Assembly: GCA_943788695.1 (NCBI GenBank)
Contig: CALSRG010000003.1
Coordinates: 1 to 64,000 of the forward strand
Length of the DNA stretch: 64,000 bases
Source: an uncultured Flavobacteriaceae bacterium
GTDB taxonomy: Bacteria > Bacteroidota > Bacteroidia > Flavobacteriales > Flavobacteriaceae
Direction of reading: 5' to 3'
Positions within the stretch are counted from its first letter, which is position 1. Each line of letters starts with the position of its first letter. This document shows positions 17,891-25,419 of this stretch, piece after piece. The notes beneath the pieces are model-generated. The model was not told where the DNA came from. It worked only from the letters and a program-made list of their open reading frames with translations, and did not search any database. Position numbers and translations under genes: made by a program.

Positions 17891-18169
17891 TTAAAAATAA
17901 AGTCGGACTAAGAAATTAGTGGTAAGGCCTAACGATTTTCTAGTAAATTTATTGACTGTATTATCAGATTGTGCACGATAGTAGTGGTTGATCACATTTG
18001 ATGTATTAAATATATTCCACACAGAAGCGCCAATCTCTAAGCGTCGGATAGCGTTTAGTTTTATTTTATATATACCTGAAGCATCCACCCTATAATAATC
18101 AGGTAATCGAATGCTATTGGCACTGTCAAAATTGACTTCGTCATCGAAAATATTGTTACCCTCTTGCAC
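17891..18169 (-). pseudogene. C-terminal remnant of a TonB-dependent outer-membrane receptor
   Basis: About 90 codons match the last beta-strands of SusC/FecA-like receptors: RLPDYYRVDASGIYKI, LEIGASVWNIFNTSNVINHYY, ending SLGLTTNFLVRLYF with the terminal aromatic residue of outer-membrane barrels. No plug or earlier barrel is present upstream; homology stops near 18170-18190, where the small membrane gene begins. It is therefore a stub. It marks the left boundary of the island and shows that most of a receptor gene was lost or moved. Confidence 0.75.
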
Positions 18170-18404
18170 AGTTAAAACCCTTGTAAGATCTTGTTATACC
18201 ATCATCGCATTTTATATTTTTCTCAATTGATAATTCTTCATCCTCTGCTTGCTTTTGCTTAATTAAAGGAGCTAACCTGCGTTGTCTATCAGCTTCTTGT
18301 TCTTCCCTTATTTTTCTTTCTCTGTTGCGCTTAATATTGTTTAAAGTCCTTACAGTAATTATAACAATAACTACACTACAAATTATTAAAATGTAACTCT
18401 GCAT
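18156..18404 (-). CDS. Small single-helix membrane protein with basic charged tail
   Basis: This 82-residue protein has an N-terminal membrane helix (YILIICSVVIVIITV, residues 4-18). A highly charged coiled-coil-like stretch follows (NRERKIREEQEADRQRR, then KQKQAEDEE). It overlaps the TonB-receptor stub. No family is recognised; it could be a short anchor or a by-product of the island junction. Codon use is ordinary enough to be real, but confidence is modest. Confidence 0.4.
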   Translation of the reverse strand: MQSYILIICSVVIVIITVRTLNNIKRNRERKIREEQEADRQRRLAPLIKQKQAEDEELSIEKNIKCDDGITRSYKGFNCARG

Positions 18405-18469
18405 TTTTAAATTGATTAAAGTAATTACTAATGTAGTAAATTGATTATAATCAATAGTCAGGTTATATA

Positions 18470-18612
18470 CCTATTTCACAGCTAACCTTCAAAAAGGAAA
18501 ACGGTCTAATATTCAATAAGGGGGTCTTATTTAAGAATGATGGTTGGGATTTTTTGACGTTTTTGTTGGGACTTAGGGTGATTTACCGTACGAAAACCGT
18601 ACAAATATACAA
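18470..18612. repeat. Island-flanking degenerate direct repeat, left copy
   Basis: This segment (ATTTCACAGC, then GAAAAC, then CAATAAGGGGGT, ending CCGTACGAAAACCGTACAAA) matches in order a second segment at 23356-23490 in the same orientation. The shared blocks suggest attachment or integrase-proximal sequence from related elements. Identity is clearly partial. Confidence 0.5.
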
Positions 18613-18616
18613 ATAA

Positions 18617-18657
18617 AAAAACCTTAACTATTTGATTGTAAATAGATTAAGGTTTTT
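18617..18657. terminator. Long bidirectional hairpin terminator
   Basis: AAAAACCTTAA pairs with TTAAGGTTTTT, and an inner CTATTT pairs with AAATAG, giving a 17-bp stem with one bulge. It has A and T runs on both sides, so it can act in both directions. It sits directly after the left island repeat. Confidence 0.65.
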
Positions 18658-19027
18658 GTATGTACCCCTTACGATTCCATTCTCGAACTCTTTCTACCAA
18701 AACCTAACAGACATCTACGATTTAAAGGAACTGCTATATAATGAGGGTATAGCGGATTATAATGGCTTACCCCTTATTAAACCTCATCAAAGTAATACTT
18801 TACTATTACCTAATGGATATTAAACTAATAAATAGGCAAGAGAATTTAAAACAGCCTATATATAAACAAACCTATAATAGTATTAAATAGTATCAGTTCT
18901 ATAACAATTACAATGATTATAATATTGTTGCAGTGTTGTAAGTATACGTTGTTTAATGGGTTCTTAATTTACCAAAAGTAGTTGCTAGTTGCTATATATT
19001 ATCAAGTTAACATAACATAATATAACA

Positions 19028-19288
19028 ATGCCATTTACAAGCGATACAGGACGATTAGCGGGACAAAAGTCTAAACGAGGACAAGGACTAGCAGGCAAGG
19101 AGTTACGAGCGAAATTAAGCCTTATAACAAGCGATTTAATAGATGAAATAAACATACAAGATTTAACTACAGCAGAAAGAATTGCATTGCTGAGGGTTTT
19201 AGCAGCTTATACTATACCAAAACCACGCATAGAGGCAATAGAGCAAGAGACGCAGCAAATGTATTTTCAAGTTGAAATAATCGAATAA
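19028..19288 (+). CDS. Small phage-like protein, function unknown
   Basis: This 86-residue protein begins MPFTSDTGRLAGQKSKRGQG, a start reminiscent of small phage-associated proteins near terminases in Bacteroidota. The rest is helical (LRAKLSLITSDLIDEINIQD and TAERIALLRVLAAYTIPKPR). I cannot assign a function; a terminase small-subunit relative is possible. It is in the AT-rich island, with an integrase stub about 200 bp downstream on the opposite strand, which fits a decayed prophage or integrative element. Confidence 0.5.
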   Translation: MPFTSDTGRLAGQKSKRGQGLAGKELRAKLSLITSDLIDEINIQDLTTAERIALLRVLAAYTIPKPRIEAIEQETQQMYFQVEIIE

Positions 19289-19393
19289 AGCTTTTTAGCA
19301 TTCAATAGGTTGATTTTATGAGGTAACTGGAAATATTAGTTTAGCTTTGTTTATAGAAACATTAGAGGAAGAGAAGAATAAAAAATAAAGTAA

Positions 19394-19495
19394 ATGTGGG
19401 GTGCAAACAAATGGACAGATGCTATGTTTAAAAAGCACTGGAAGGTTATTCTTTTTTTAGTTGCAATCTTTTTATTTGTGAAATTCCTAACCTAA
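19394..19495 (+). CDS. Possible 33-residue single-helix membrane peptide
   Basis: MWGANKWTDAMFKKHWK is followed by a hydrophobic helix (VILFLVAIFLFVKFL) and a stop. It is a plausible small membrane protein with no recognised family. Its stop overlaps by two bases the stop of the integrase stub on the other strand. The rest of 19289-19731 outside this and the stub shows nothing clear. Confidence 0.3.
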   Translation: MWGANKWTDAMFKKHWKVILFLVAIFLFVKFLT

Positions 19496-19605
19496 ACCAT
19501 AGGCATATCTTCTTCTTTCAGTTCAGCTATTTCTAAACCTCTTAAGTAAGTCAGAGATACATTTATAGATGAATGTCCCATAGCCTTGAAATCATAGATA
19601 AGACA
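19492..19605 (-). pseudogene. C-terminal stub of a tyrosine recombinase (integrase)
   Basis: The minus strand reads FKAMGHSSINVSLTYLRGLE and ends EEDMPMV-stop. It contains the GHSS histidine motif and the catalytic tyrosine in VSLTYL, the normal C-terminus of Bacteroidota tyrosine integrases. The frame is open only about 40 codons further back and holds no other catalytic motif. So this is a remnant of the element that entered next to tRNA-Leu. Confidence 0.7.
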
Positions 19606-19731
19606 GGGGATGTAAAATAGTTTATCTACTTTTTTCCACTAATATTTGAGAATCGTTAAGAGTTTTTATTTAACTTTATTTTCTAAACCAACCAAAACCC
19701 ACACTATAGTTGGGATTACAACAACTTAAAT

Positions 19732-20034
19732 ATGAAAAAACTACTCTTACTCTCCGCTTTATTAATCTTCGCTTGTAGTAGTGATGATAATAATTCTAAT
19801 GATGGCTGCCCTATTGATTTTGAATGTAGTACAGCTACGGCTAATGATTTTTTAAGTCTTGATGGTGTCAATGATGAGTATCAATCAAATGTTTCTCAAT
19901 ATGGTATGCCTGTTTCTGATGGACTATATCAAAATAATGATGGGGGTTATTATTATTCTTGGGTATGGGCTGAAGATTGTATTTCGGTTTCCTGCAGTGA
20001 TTGCTCATATGTAATTTTTGATGACTGCCCGTAA
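19732..20034 (+). CDS. Small acidic lipoprotein, function unknown
   Basis: This 100-residue protein has a lipobox (LLLSALLIFAC, cysteine at residue 15) followed by the S/D/N-rich linker common in flavobacterial surface lipoproteins (SSDDNNSNDG). The mature part has six more cysteines, among them GCPIDFEC and CISVSCSDCSY, so it may be held by disulfides. No family is recognised. It lies in the island, 14 bp before another signal-peptide gene that is truncated. Confidence 0.55.
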   Translation: MKKLLLLSALLIFACSSDDNNSNDGCPIDFECSTATANDFLSLDGVNDEYQSNVSQYGMPVSDGLYQNNDGGYYYSWVWAEDCISVSCSDCSYVIFDDCP

Positions 20035-20048
20035 TAAAAACTAACTAA

Positions 20049-20216
20049 ATGAAAAAACTACTATTCACACTCGCTTTAATTGTTTTTTTTAACTCTTTTG
20101 GGCAAACTGTAGAGGAATACTTTAATAGTGGCTATGACAAAGCTCAAGTAAAAGACTACTACGGAGCTATTGCAGACTATACCAAAGTAATAGAGATTAA
20201 CCCAAATTGCGTTTGA
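20049..20216 (+). pseudogene. Truncated secreted TPR protein
   Basis: Fifty-five codons encode a signal peptide (LLFTLALIVFFNSFGQ) and a single TPR unit (KDYYGAIADYTKVIEINPN). It then stops abruptly at the left end of the palindromic element (20208-20316). Flavobacterial relatives have many such repeats, so the rest has been lost. The last codons and the stop lie inside the element. Confidence 0.55.
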
Positions 20217-20316
20217 TTTTTTAAGCGCCTGACGGCGCTGGTTTTAAAGACGGGGCTGCTTTTAGCAGCCGCTTAAAGAGTCAAGTGTCAAGATTTTTAA
20301 TCCCTAACAAAACGCA
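20208..20316. repeat. 109-bp structured palindromic element (REP/MITE-like)
   Basis: Terminal inverted repeats TGCGTTT and AAACGCA bound the element. Inside are an inner stem TTTAAGCG/CGCTTAAA and two hairpins: AGCGCC-tgac-GGCGCT (20224-20239) and GGCTGCT-ttt-AGCAGCC (20254-20270). The layout resembles multi-hairpin intergenic palindromic repeats of Bacteroidota. Truncated genes end at or near both edges, one on each strand, and each takes its stop codon from the element. Confidence 0.65.
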
Positions 20317-20462
20317 CCGAAAAGCTTTAGATTTTTAAAAAGCCCTGGAATGGTGTCTGGGTCTTCGTGATATGGCGGCTCATATCTTAGAGGATGAGCG
20401 TTCATGGCAGATACAAAATCTGCCACAACTCCATCTAAATCTATGTATAGTAGTTTTTTCAA
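20304..20462 (-). pseudogene. N-terminal remnant of a 5'(3')-deoxyribonucleotidase-like HAD hydrolase
   Basis: Starting at TTG 20462, the frame reads LKKLLYIDLDGVVADFVSAM, which is HAD motif I with both catalytic aspartates (DLDGV). It then stops after about 52 codons, inside the palindromic element. Full nucleotidases of this group are about 180-200 residues with further motifs, so the product would be inactive. No ATG is found near the start. Confidence 0.6.
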
Positions 20463-20488
20463 GTTATTTTTTAGTTATGAATGTTTGT

Positions 20489-21883
20489 TTATAAATCATA
20501 AAGCCAACCTTCTTTGAATTCTGTGTCCATAACTTTGTCACTTTTAATTTCTAGTTCTAATTCCCCTTCTTCATAGTGAAATATTTTTGAAAAATTATAA
20601 TATGGCCCACCTTCTGGCTCTAGTACAAGTTCATCCATGCAAGGATCCAATTGAAAAAATAAATCAGAAATTGCAAAGCTTTTAACTTTTACACTTGCTT
20701 CTAAGTTATACTTTCCGTAATTAATCATTGAGTACCTGTTATTAAAGTTAGGGGCTAATTCAAGCCCTCGATCTCCTTCTAATCTACCTTGAGGGATTAA
20801 TAGAAGGTGATTTTCCTTAGACACCCATACTTCATCAGAATCGAATTCACAAAAATCCTTAATCTGCTTTATTTTTTCTAGTTTAGGTGTAATATATTTT
20901 CTTTTAGGCTTGGATAAATCATAACCAAACTCTGTCTCACGAATACCTAGTTCTGATAAACTTCCTTCAAAAATTTTTTCACCATCTACTTCAATAATCA
21001 TCAAGTTATCGTCATCTATTTTATAAATCCAATCGAAAATATTTTGGTAATGATCATCAATGTGATCAATATTTACATCTTCCTCTTTTGTACATGAAAA
21101 TACTTGGTGCATTCTGCCATGGATATTAATTGTTATATTCAAATTAGCAGCATCTTTTGCTTCATATACTTTAAAAGGATTTGTAAATGATATTGGTAAA
21201 ATGTCTCTTTCTGATGATTTGAAACACTTCCACGCATGATCATCTCCACTATACTTTGCTTTATTTTTTATTAATGAAACTGCAACCTCTACTCTACCCT
21301 TTTCAAATAGTTCCCAAGCATATTGCCCTACAATTTGAGCATCAGGTTTAAATTCAATAATTGCTAGATAAAGTTGCTCTAAGTCATCGTCATTTGTAAT
21401 ATGCTCGTTTACATATTTATATACGGCAAATATGTTTTCATCTGGATTTGAATAGTCTTTCAAATTATTAGTTATTACATCTGGTAATTTATACATAATG
21501 TTAGTTTTAGTCAGTTCCTCGTCACTCACTTCATTTTCTTCTGCAACATCTGCAATAATTTTATAATTCAACAACCCTGCATGTAAAATAAAATTTGAAA
21601 AATTTTCTTTTCCCCATTGATTACAAACGGCTATTTTGGTCCCATCTTTTAATGTGATCGGAGCGTTTATGTAATAATTTCGTTCATTTTTTGAATCAAT
21701 TTCTGAAACCTTTCTTATAATGCCTTTACCTCCTTGAATATCATCCCACCATTGCTCTTTTAATTCCTCATAATTCATATCCATTGTACTTGCATAATGC
21801 TCCACAACTTTTTGAACCATCCTTGATTTTGCAATACCTTTTTCCCAGTCTTCAAACTTGTATTTTGTAAAATCCTTTGCCAT
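20489..21883 (-). CDS. Island protein of unknown function, divergent from HTH regulator
   Basis: This 464-residue acidic soluble protein has no signal peptide or membrane helix. Residues about 1-110 look like a compact module (KFEDWEKGIAKSRMVQKVVEHY ... DGTKIAVCNQWGKENFSNFI). I have an unverified impression of similar IAVCNQWG-type modules in unrelated bacterial proteins. The C-terminal ~250 residues are beta-rich, with many D, E and aromatic residues (FDWIYKIDDDNLMIIEVDGE; LELAPNFNNRYSMINYG). I do not recognise the family. It shares a 75-bp AT-rich divergent promoter region with the HTH gene at 21959, so the two may form a system. A defence, stress or addiction role is possible but not shown. 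Confidence 0.6.
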   Translation of the reverse strand: MAKDFTKYKFEDWEKGIAKSRMVQKVVEHYASTMDMNYEELKEQWWDDIQGGKGIIRKVSEIDSKNERNYYINAPITLKDGTKIAVCNQWGKENFSNFILHAGLLNYKIIADVAEENEVSDEELTKTNIMYKLPDVITNNLKDYSNPDENIFAVYKYVNEHITNDDDLEQLYLAIIEFKPDAQIVGQYAWELFEKGRVEVAVSLIKNKAKYSGDDHAWKCFKSSERDILPISFTNPFKVYEAKDAANLNITINIHGRMHQVFSCTKEEDVNIDHIDDHYQNIFDWIYKIDDDNLMIIEVDGEKIFEGSLSELGIRETEFGYDLSKPKRKYITPKLEKIKQIKDFCEFDSDEVWVSKENHLLLIPQGRLEGDRGLELAPNFNNRYSMINYGKYNLEASVKVKSFAISDLFFQLDPCMDELVLEPEGGPYYNFSKIFHYEEGELELEIKSDKVMDTEFKEGWLYDL

Positions 21884-21958
21884 TTTAAAATATTTAATTT
21901 TTTTAAAAATATAGTATATGAATATTATATTTGATTCATAATTGATTCATAATATAAA

Positions 21959-23209
21959 ATGTTAAACATATTAAAAAAGTTAGTAGAAACTAAAATAGGT
22001 AGAACTGTAAAAACTAGAGGAGACTGTCAATTAATATCAGATGCTATTTTAGAATCTTTGGATGTTGAAATAAGTTACAGCACTATAAAAAGAGTCTATG
22101 GCTTAAATGCGCCTACAAAACCAAATACTAAAACATTAAACACTCTAGCTAAATTTATAGGTTACAATAACTATTTTCATTTCATACAAACCTATAATTT
22201 TGAGAACAGTAATAATTTAAATTTCCAAGTCTTTAGAATTATTTCTAAAATGGATCAATTGGAGATTATTGAATTAATTAATGATACCAAAAAAAGTAGT
22301 GAAAACTTCAATAATTTTATAATTATTTTAATACGTGAATTACTCCATCATAAAAATTATAAACTGATTAATAAAATATTTCAATTAGAAGCCCTAAAAC
22401 ACGATACTTTCTCATATTCAGAAATCTTGTACATAGGAAACTCTATTGGGCTTTTATTAAGAACATTCAACAAAACTGACAATGTTCTCTTGTCTAATAT
22501 TAACTTTATTAAAATTGTGTTTTCAACTTTTGTAGATTATACTAATCTCAACAGGTATTATGGAAATGCTGCGAAAGTTGTGAAGACTATTCATAAAAAT
22601 ACAGAAATAAAATTATTTGCAAATGCATTGTTAGAATTTAAGAATTTTTTAAATAAAAAAAGTATAAGAACAGTAAAGTTAGAATTGATTTACTCAAAGA
22701 ATTTACATCCAATTTTGTGCAGTAGACTTTTTGCTTTATTCTTTTTAAAGGATAAAAATTTTAATAATGAATTAGTTATCAATAATTATTTTAAAATTCA
22801 TTCAAAAAAAAATACTTTTATTGATTATAGTTTTGAGTTGTTCTTAGCGGCTATTTTAACTAAGAATAGGTTTTTAATGTCTACCCTGATATCTAAAATT
22901 GTAGTAGAACCTAAGACCTTAATTTTATATCAGAAATTCCATTTAAATATATTTTTTTTAATGTGTTTATTTTTCTATAAAATGGAGGGAGATAAATTGA
23001 ATGAAAATAGATTTAAAAAGTTATTTAGCCCTGATGATTGTACTGATGGATATATGGATTTTATAAGAACTTTACATCTTATTTATCTTTATGCTAACGA
23101 AAGTAGTACAAACAATAAAATACAAATAAAAAATGATTATATTAAAATAATTAAAGACTTGAATTATCCTTATATAAACATTCATTTTTTTAATAATTAT
23201 TTTAAATAA
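21959..23209 (+). CDS. Putative transcription regulator with N-terminal HTH-like domain
   Basis: This 416-residue protein has an N-terminal region (about 10-75) matching a Bacteroidota HTH-like pattern: DCQLISDAILESL, then YSTIKRVYGLNAPTKPNTKTL and AKFIGYNNYFHF. The remaining ~340 residues are rich in I, N, K and F with no recognised fold; they are probably a helical effector domain. The gene is far more AT-rich than its neighbours outside the island. It is divergent from the 464-aa gene and could sense a signal and control both. No specific family name is certain. Confidence 0.65.
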   Translation: MLNILKKLVETKIGRTVKTRGDCQLISDAILESLDVEISYSTIKRVYGLNAPTKPNTKTLNTLAKFIGYNNYFHFIQTYNFENSNNLNFQVFRIISKMDQLEIIELINDTKKSSENFNNFIIILIRELLHHKNYKLINKIFQLEALKHDTFSYSEILYIGNSIGLLLRTFNKTDNVLLSNINFIKIVFSTFVDYTNLNRYYGNAAKVVKTIHKNTEIKLFANALLEFKNFLNKKSIRTVKLELIYSKNLHPILCSRLFALFFLKDKNFNNELVINNYFKIHSKKNTFIDYSFELFLAAILTKNRFLMSTLISKIVVEPKTLILYQKFHLNIFFLMCLFFYKMEGDKLNENRFKKLFSPDDCTDGYMDFIRTLHLIYLYANESSTNNKIQIKNDYIKIIKDLNYPYINIHFFNNYFK

Positions 23210-23355
23210 TTGAATAAACCTTTTGGTATCTAAATTAAAAAAAATTGATTTTAATATTAAGAAAGGAGGTGCTGTAAAAAAATGTTTAAAAAAACTTGGT
23301 TCATGTTTGGTGCATTTTAAAGAATAGTAGAAAAAACGTGGAATTAGGCTACATA

Positions 23356-23490
23356 TCCATTTCACAGCCAACCCTTAAAAAAGAAAACCATCTTAAAATC
23401 AATAAGGGGGGTATTGTTTTTTTGCCTTTAGCTGGAATTTTTGGTGTTTTTTCTAGGCTTATCCACATTTACCGTACAAATACCGTACAA
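23356..23490. repeat. Island-flanking degenerate direct repeat, right copy
   Basis: It carries the same ordered blocks as 18470-18612: ATTTCACAGC, GAAAAC, CAATAAGGGGGG, CCGTACAAATACCGTACAA. It ends beside the tRNA-Leu terminator. With the left copy it brackets the AT-rich island. The rest of the 23210-23538 gap holds a Shine-Dalgarno-like AAGGAGGT with a 12-codon frame (see findings) and nothing else clear. Confidence 0.5.
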
Positions 23491-23496
23491 AAAAGA

Positions 23497-23531
23497 AACC
23501 GCAAAACCTTTTTTAAGAAGGTAATGCGGTT
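23497..23531 (-). terminator. tRNA-Leu terminator
   Basis: On the minus strand AACCGCA pairs with TGCGGTT, with an inner ACCTT/AAGGT stem, and is followed by TTTCTTTTTT. It begins 7 bases after the tRNA 3' end. Confidence 0.7.
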
Positions 23532-23538
23532 CTCTGTG

Positions 23539-23620
23539 TACTCAAGGTGGGAATCGAACCCACACTCCCGAAAGAACTGGATTTTGAATCCAGCGCGTCT
23601 ACCAATTCCGCCACTTGAGC
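23539..23620 (-). tRNA. tRNA-Leu (CAA anticodon)
   Basis: The minus strand forms a complete leucine tRNA. The acceptor stem GCTCAAG pairs with CTTGAGT (terminal G-U), and the D arm follows. The anticodon stem CTGGA/TCCAG has loop TTCAAAA giving anticodon CAA. The long variable arm (TTCTTTCGGGAGT) and the T arm GTGGGTTCGATTCCCAC are present, and A is the discriminator. CCA is not encoded. It is the likely target of the element that formed the island on its 3' side. Confidence 0.93.
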
Positions 23621-23632
23621 AAGCAAGGACTG

Positions 23633-23640
23633 CAAATGTA
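23633..23640 (-). promoter_or_regulatory. Putative -7 box for tRNA-Leu (TACATTTG)
   Basis: The minus strand reads TACATTTG, matching TAnnTTTG, 12 bases upstream of the tRNA 5' end. It faces away from the similar box of prs. Confidence 0.5.
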
Positions 23641-23703
23641 AAAAATAATCCCATATACCATATATTTACATGTTTCATTTCTATGGAGATTTAATAATTT
23701 AAT

Positions 23704-23711
23704 TACATTTG
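23704..23711 (+). promoter_or_regulatory. Putative -7 box for prs (TACATTTG)
   Basis: TACATTTG lies 48 bases upstream of the prs ATG and matches the Bacteroidota TAnnTTTG consensus. No clear -33 motif is seen. Confidence 0.5.
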
Positions 23712-23759
23712 CACCTCAGTAAAAAAGCTAACACTCACGATTAGATTAATTTATAATAA

Positions 23760-24701
23760 ATGTCAGCCCAAGCGAAGGATGTGAAAATATTTCCATGTAC
23801 TCAAAGTGCAGAGCTCGCTGCTGAAATTGCCGCTGCATTTGGAGCGCCTCTTGGTCAGGTTAATACCAGTACTTACAGCGATGGAGAATTCCAAACCTCT
23901 TTTGAGGAATCTGTTCGTGGTGCACGTGTTTTTTTGATAGGCTCTACCCATCCTGGTCCAAGAAATTTGATGGAATTATTGTTAATGATAGATGCTGCAA
24001 AGCGTGCTTCTGCACGCCATATCACTGCCGTGATGCCTTATTTCGGATGGGCAAGGCAAGATCGTAAAGATAAGCCTCGAGTGCCAATAGCGGCTAAACT
24101 GGTCGCAAAAATGTTGGAAACAGCAGGTGCAACACGCATCATCACAATGGATTTACATGCTGATCAAATTCAAGGTTTTTTTGAAAAGCCCGTAGATCAT
24201 CTCTTTGCATCAACCATATTCTTGCCATACGTTCAAAATTTAGGTCTGGATAATTTGACCATAGCATCGCCTGACATGGGAGGATCTAAGCGTGCTTATG
24301 CTTATTCGAAAGCACTTGAAAGCGATGTGGTGATCTGCTACAAACAAAGAGAAAAAGCCAATCAGGTCACTTATATGGAACTGATTGGAGAAGTAACCGG
24401 TAAAAATGTGATTTTGGTTGACGATATGGTTGATACAGCCGGTACGCTCACCAAAGCGGCAGACCTGATGATGGAACGCGGCGCATTGAGCGTTAGAGCC
24501 ATCTGTACGCATCCAGTGCTGTCTGGTGATGCCTATGACCGCATTGAAAAATCAAAACTTGAAGAACTGATCGTAACTGATTCTATTCCTTTACGTCAGA
24601 AAAGTAAAAAAATTAAAGTATTGAGCTGTGCCGATTTGTTTGCTGCCGTTATGTATAACGTGCATCATAACGAGTCGATCAGTTCAAAGTTCATCATGTA
24701 A
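23760..24701 (+). CDS. prs: Ribose-phosphate pyrophosphokinase
   Basis: This 313-residue enzyme makes PRPP from ribose-5-phosphate and ATP, feeding nucleotide, histidine and NAD synthesis. It has the catalytic flexible-loop segment [16 protein letters not shown], the [12 protein letters not shown] motif and the PRPP loop [13 protein letters not shown]. The length is normal. It is followed 19 bp later by rplY, the common prs-rplY order in Bacteroidota. Confidence 0.96.
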   Translation: MSAQAKDVKIFPCTQSAELAAEIAAAFGAPLGQVNTSTYSDGEFQTSFEESVRGARVFLIGSTHPGPRNLMELLLMIDAAKRASARHITAVMPYFGWARQDRKDKPRVPIAAKLVAKMLETAGATRIITMDLHADQIQGFFEKPVDHLFASTIFLPYVQNLGLDNLTIASPDMGGSKRAYAYSKALESDVVICYKQREKANQVTYMELIGEVTGKNVILVDDMVDTAGTLTKAADLMMERGALSVRAICTHPVLSGDAYDRIEKSKLEELIVTDSIPLRQKSKKIKVLSCADLFAAVMYNVHHNESISSKFIM

Positions 24702-24720
24702 GTTTAATTTAAAAACAATT

Positions 24721-25353
24721 ATGAAATCAATTACAATCAATGGATCGAAAAGAGAAAGCGTAGGCAAGAAAGCAACTAAAGCCTTACGTAATGCTGGATC
24801 GGTACCTTGCGTGTTATACGGAGGAGACCAACCCATACATTTCTCAGCACCTGAGTTGGCTTTTTCAAAACTGGTTTATACGCCTAACGCGCATACAGTT
24901 GTAATTGCCTTTGACGACAACAGCGCTTTCAAAGCGGTGTTGCAAGACATTCAATTTCACCCAGTAACCGACAAAATTTTACACATCGACTTTTATCAAT
25001 TGTTTGATGATAAAATGGTAACAATGGACATCCCAGTCGTAATTGTTGGTAATTCTCCTGGTGTTAGAAATGGTGGTACGTTATTGCGTAACAAGCGTAA
25101 ATTAAGAATCAAAGCCCTTCCAGGAAACCTTCCTGATTTGATCGAAGCGGATATTTCTAAACTAAAAATTGGAAATAAATTATACATCACAGAATTATTT
25201 TCTGAAAACTATACATTTTTACATCCAGAAAACACTGTTGTTTGTTTAGTGAGAAGATCACGTGCATCAGTAAGTGTCGATGATGAGGAAGAAGAAGATG
25301 CTGACGGAGAAGATGGCGGATCAGATGCTCCTGAAGAAACTTCAGCGGAATAA
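24721..25353 (+). CDS. rplY: 50S ribosomal protein L25/CTC-type
   Basis: This 210-residue L25 protein of the longer CTC type has an N-terminal 5S-rRNA-binding domain ([21 protein letters not shown], then [14 protein letters not shown]) and a C-terminal beta domain ending in an acidic tail ([14 protein letters not shown]). A longer open frame begins at 24628 inside prs, but the ATG at 24721 fits L25 homologs and spacing after prs. It binds 5S rRNA. Confidence 0.94.
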   Translation: MKSITINGSKRESVGKKATKALRNAGSVPCVLYGGDQPIHFSAPELAFSKLVYTPNAHTVVIAFDDNSAFKAVLQDIQFHPVTDKILHIDFYQLFDDKMVTMDIPVVIVGNSPGVRNGGTLLRNKRKLRIKALPGNLPDLIEADISKLKIGNKLYITELFSENYTFLHPENTVVCLVRRSRASVSVDDEEEEDADGEDGGSDAPEETSAE

Positions 25354-25380
25354 ATTCATTTTTCATTTAAGGATTTTAGA

Positions 25381-25408
25381 AAAGCATTCTTATTCGGAAT
25401 GCTTTTTT
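25381..25408 (+). terminator. Rho-independent terminator after rplY
   Basis: AAAGCATTC pairs with GAATGCTTT around a 7-base loop, followed by T6. It lies directly before the pth promoter box TAATTTTG (25408-25415). Confidence 0.85.
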
Positions 25409-25419
25409 AATTTTGCACC

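Noticed and set aside
18655-18705. tRNA remnant beside the left repeat
   Set aside because: GATTC and CGAAC blocks are separated by an insertion and no acceptor or anticodon stem can be formed.
18632-18823. 63-codon frame after the left island repeat
   Set aside because: It starts with TTG inside a hairpin terminator, has no clear start signal or family, and lies in AT-rich decayed DNA; a remnant is possible but not supported.
20208-20316. Integron attC-like site in the structured element
   Set aside because: GTTTGAT and CCCTAAC at the edges resemble attC core sites, but the order is reversed and the consensus purines and pyrimidines do not fit; a REP/MITE-like element is a better match.
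23210-23538. CRISPR array or small RNA in the gap before tRNA-Leu
   Set aside because: No regularly spaced repeats are present; the gap is explained by the degenerate repeat, the terminator and AT-rich sequence.
24628-24720. Longer N-terminus for rplY
   Set aside because: The extension overlaps prs and lacks L25 similarity; the ATG at 24721 fits homologs.
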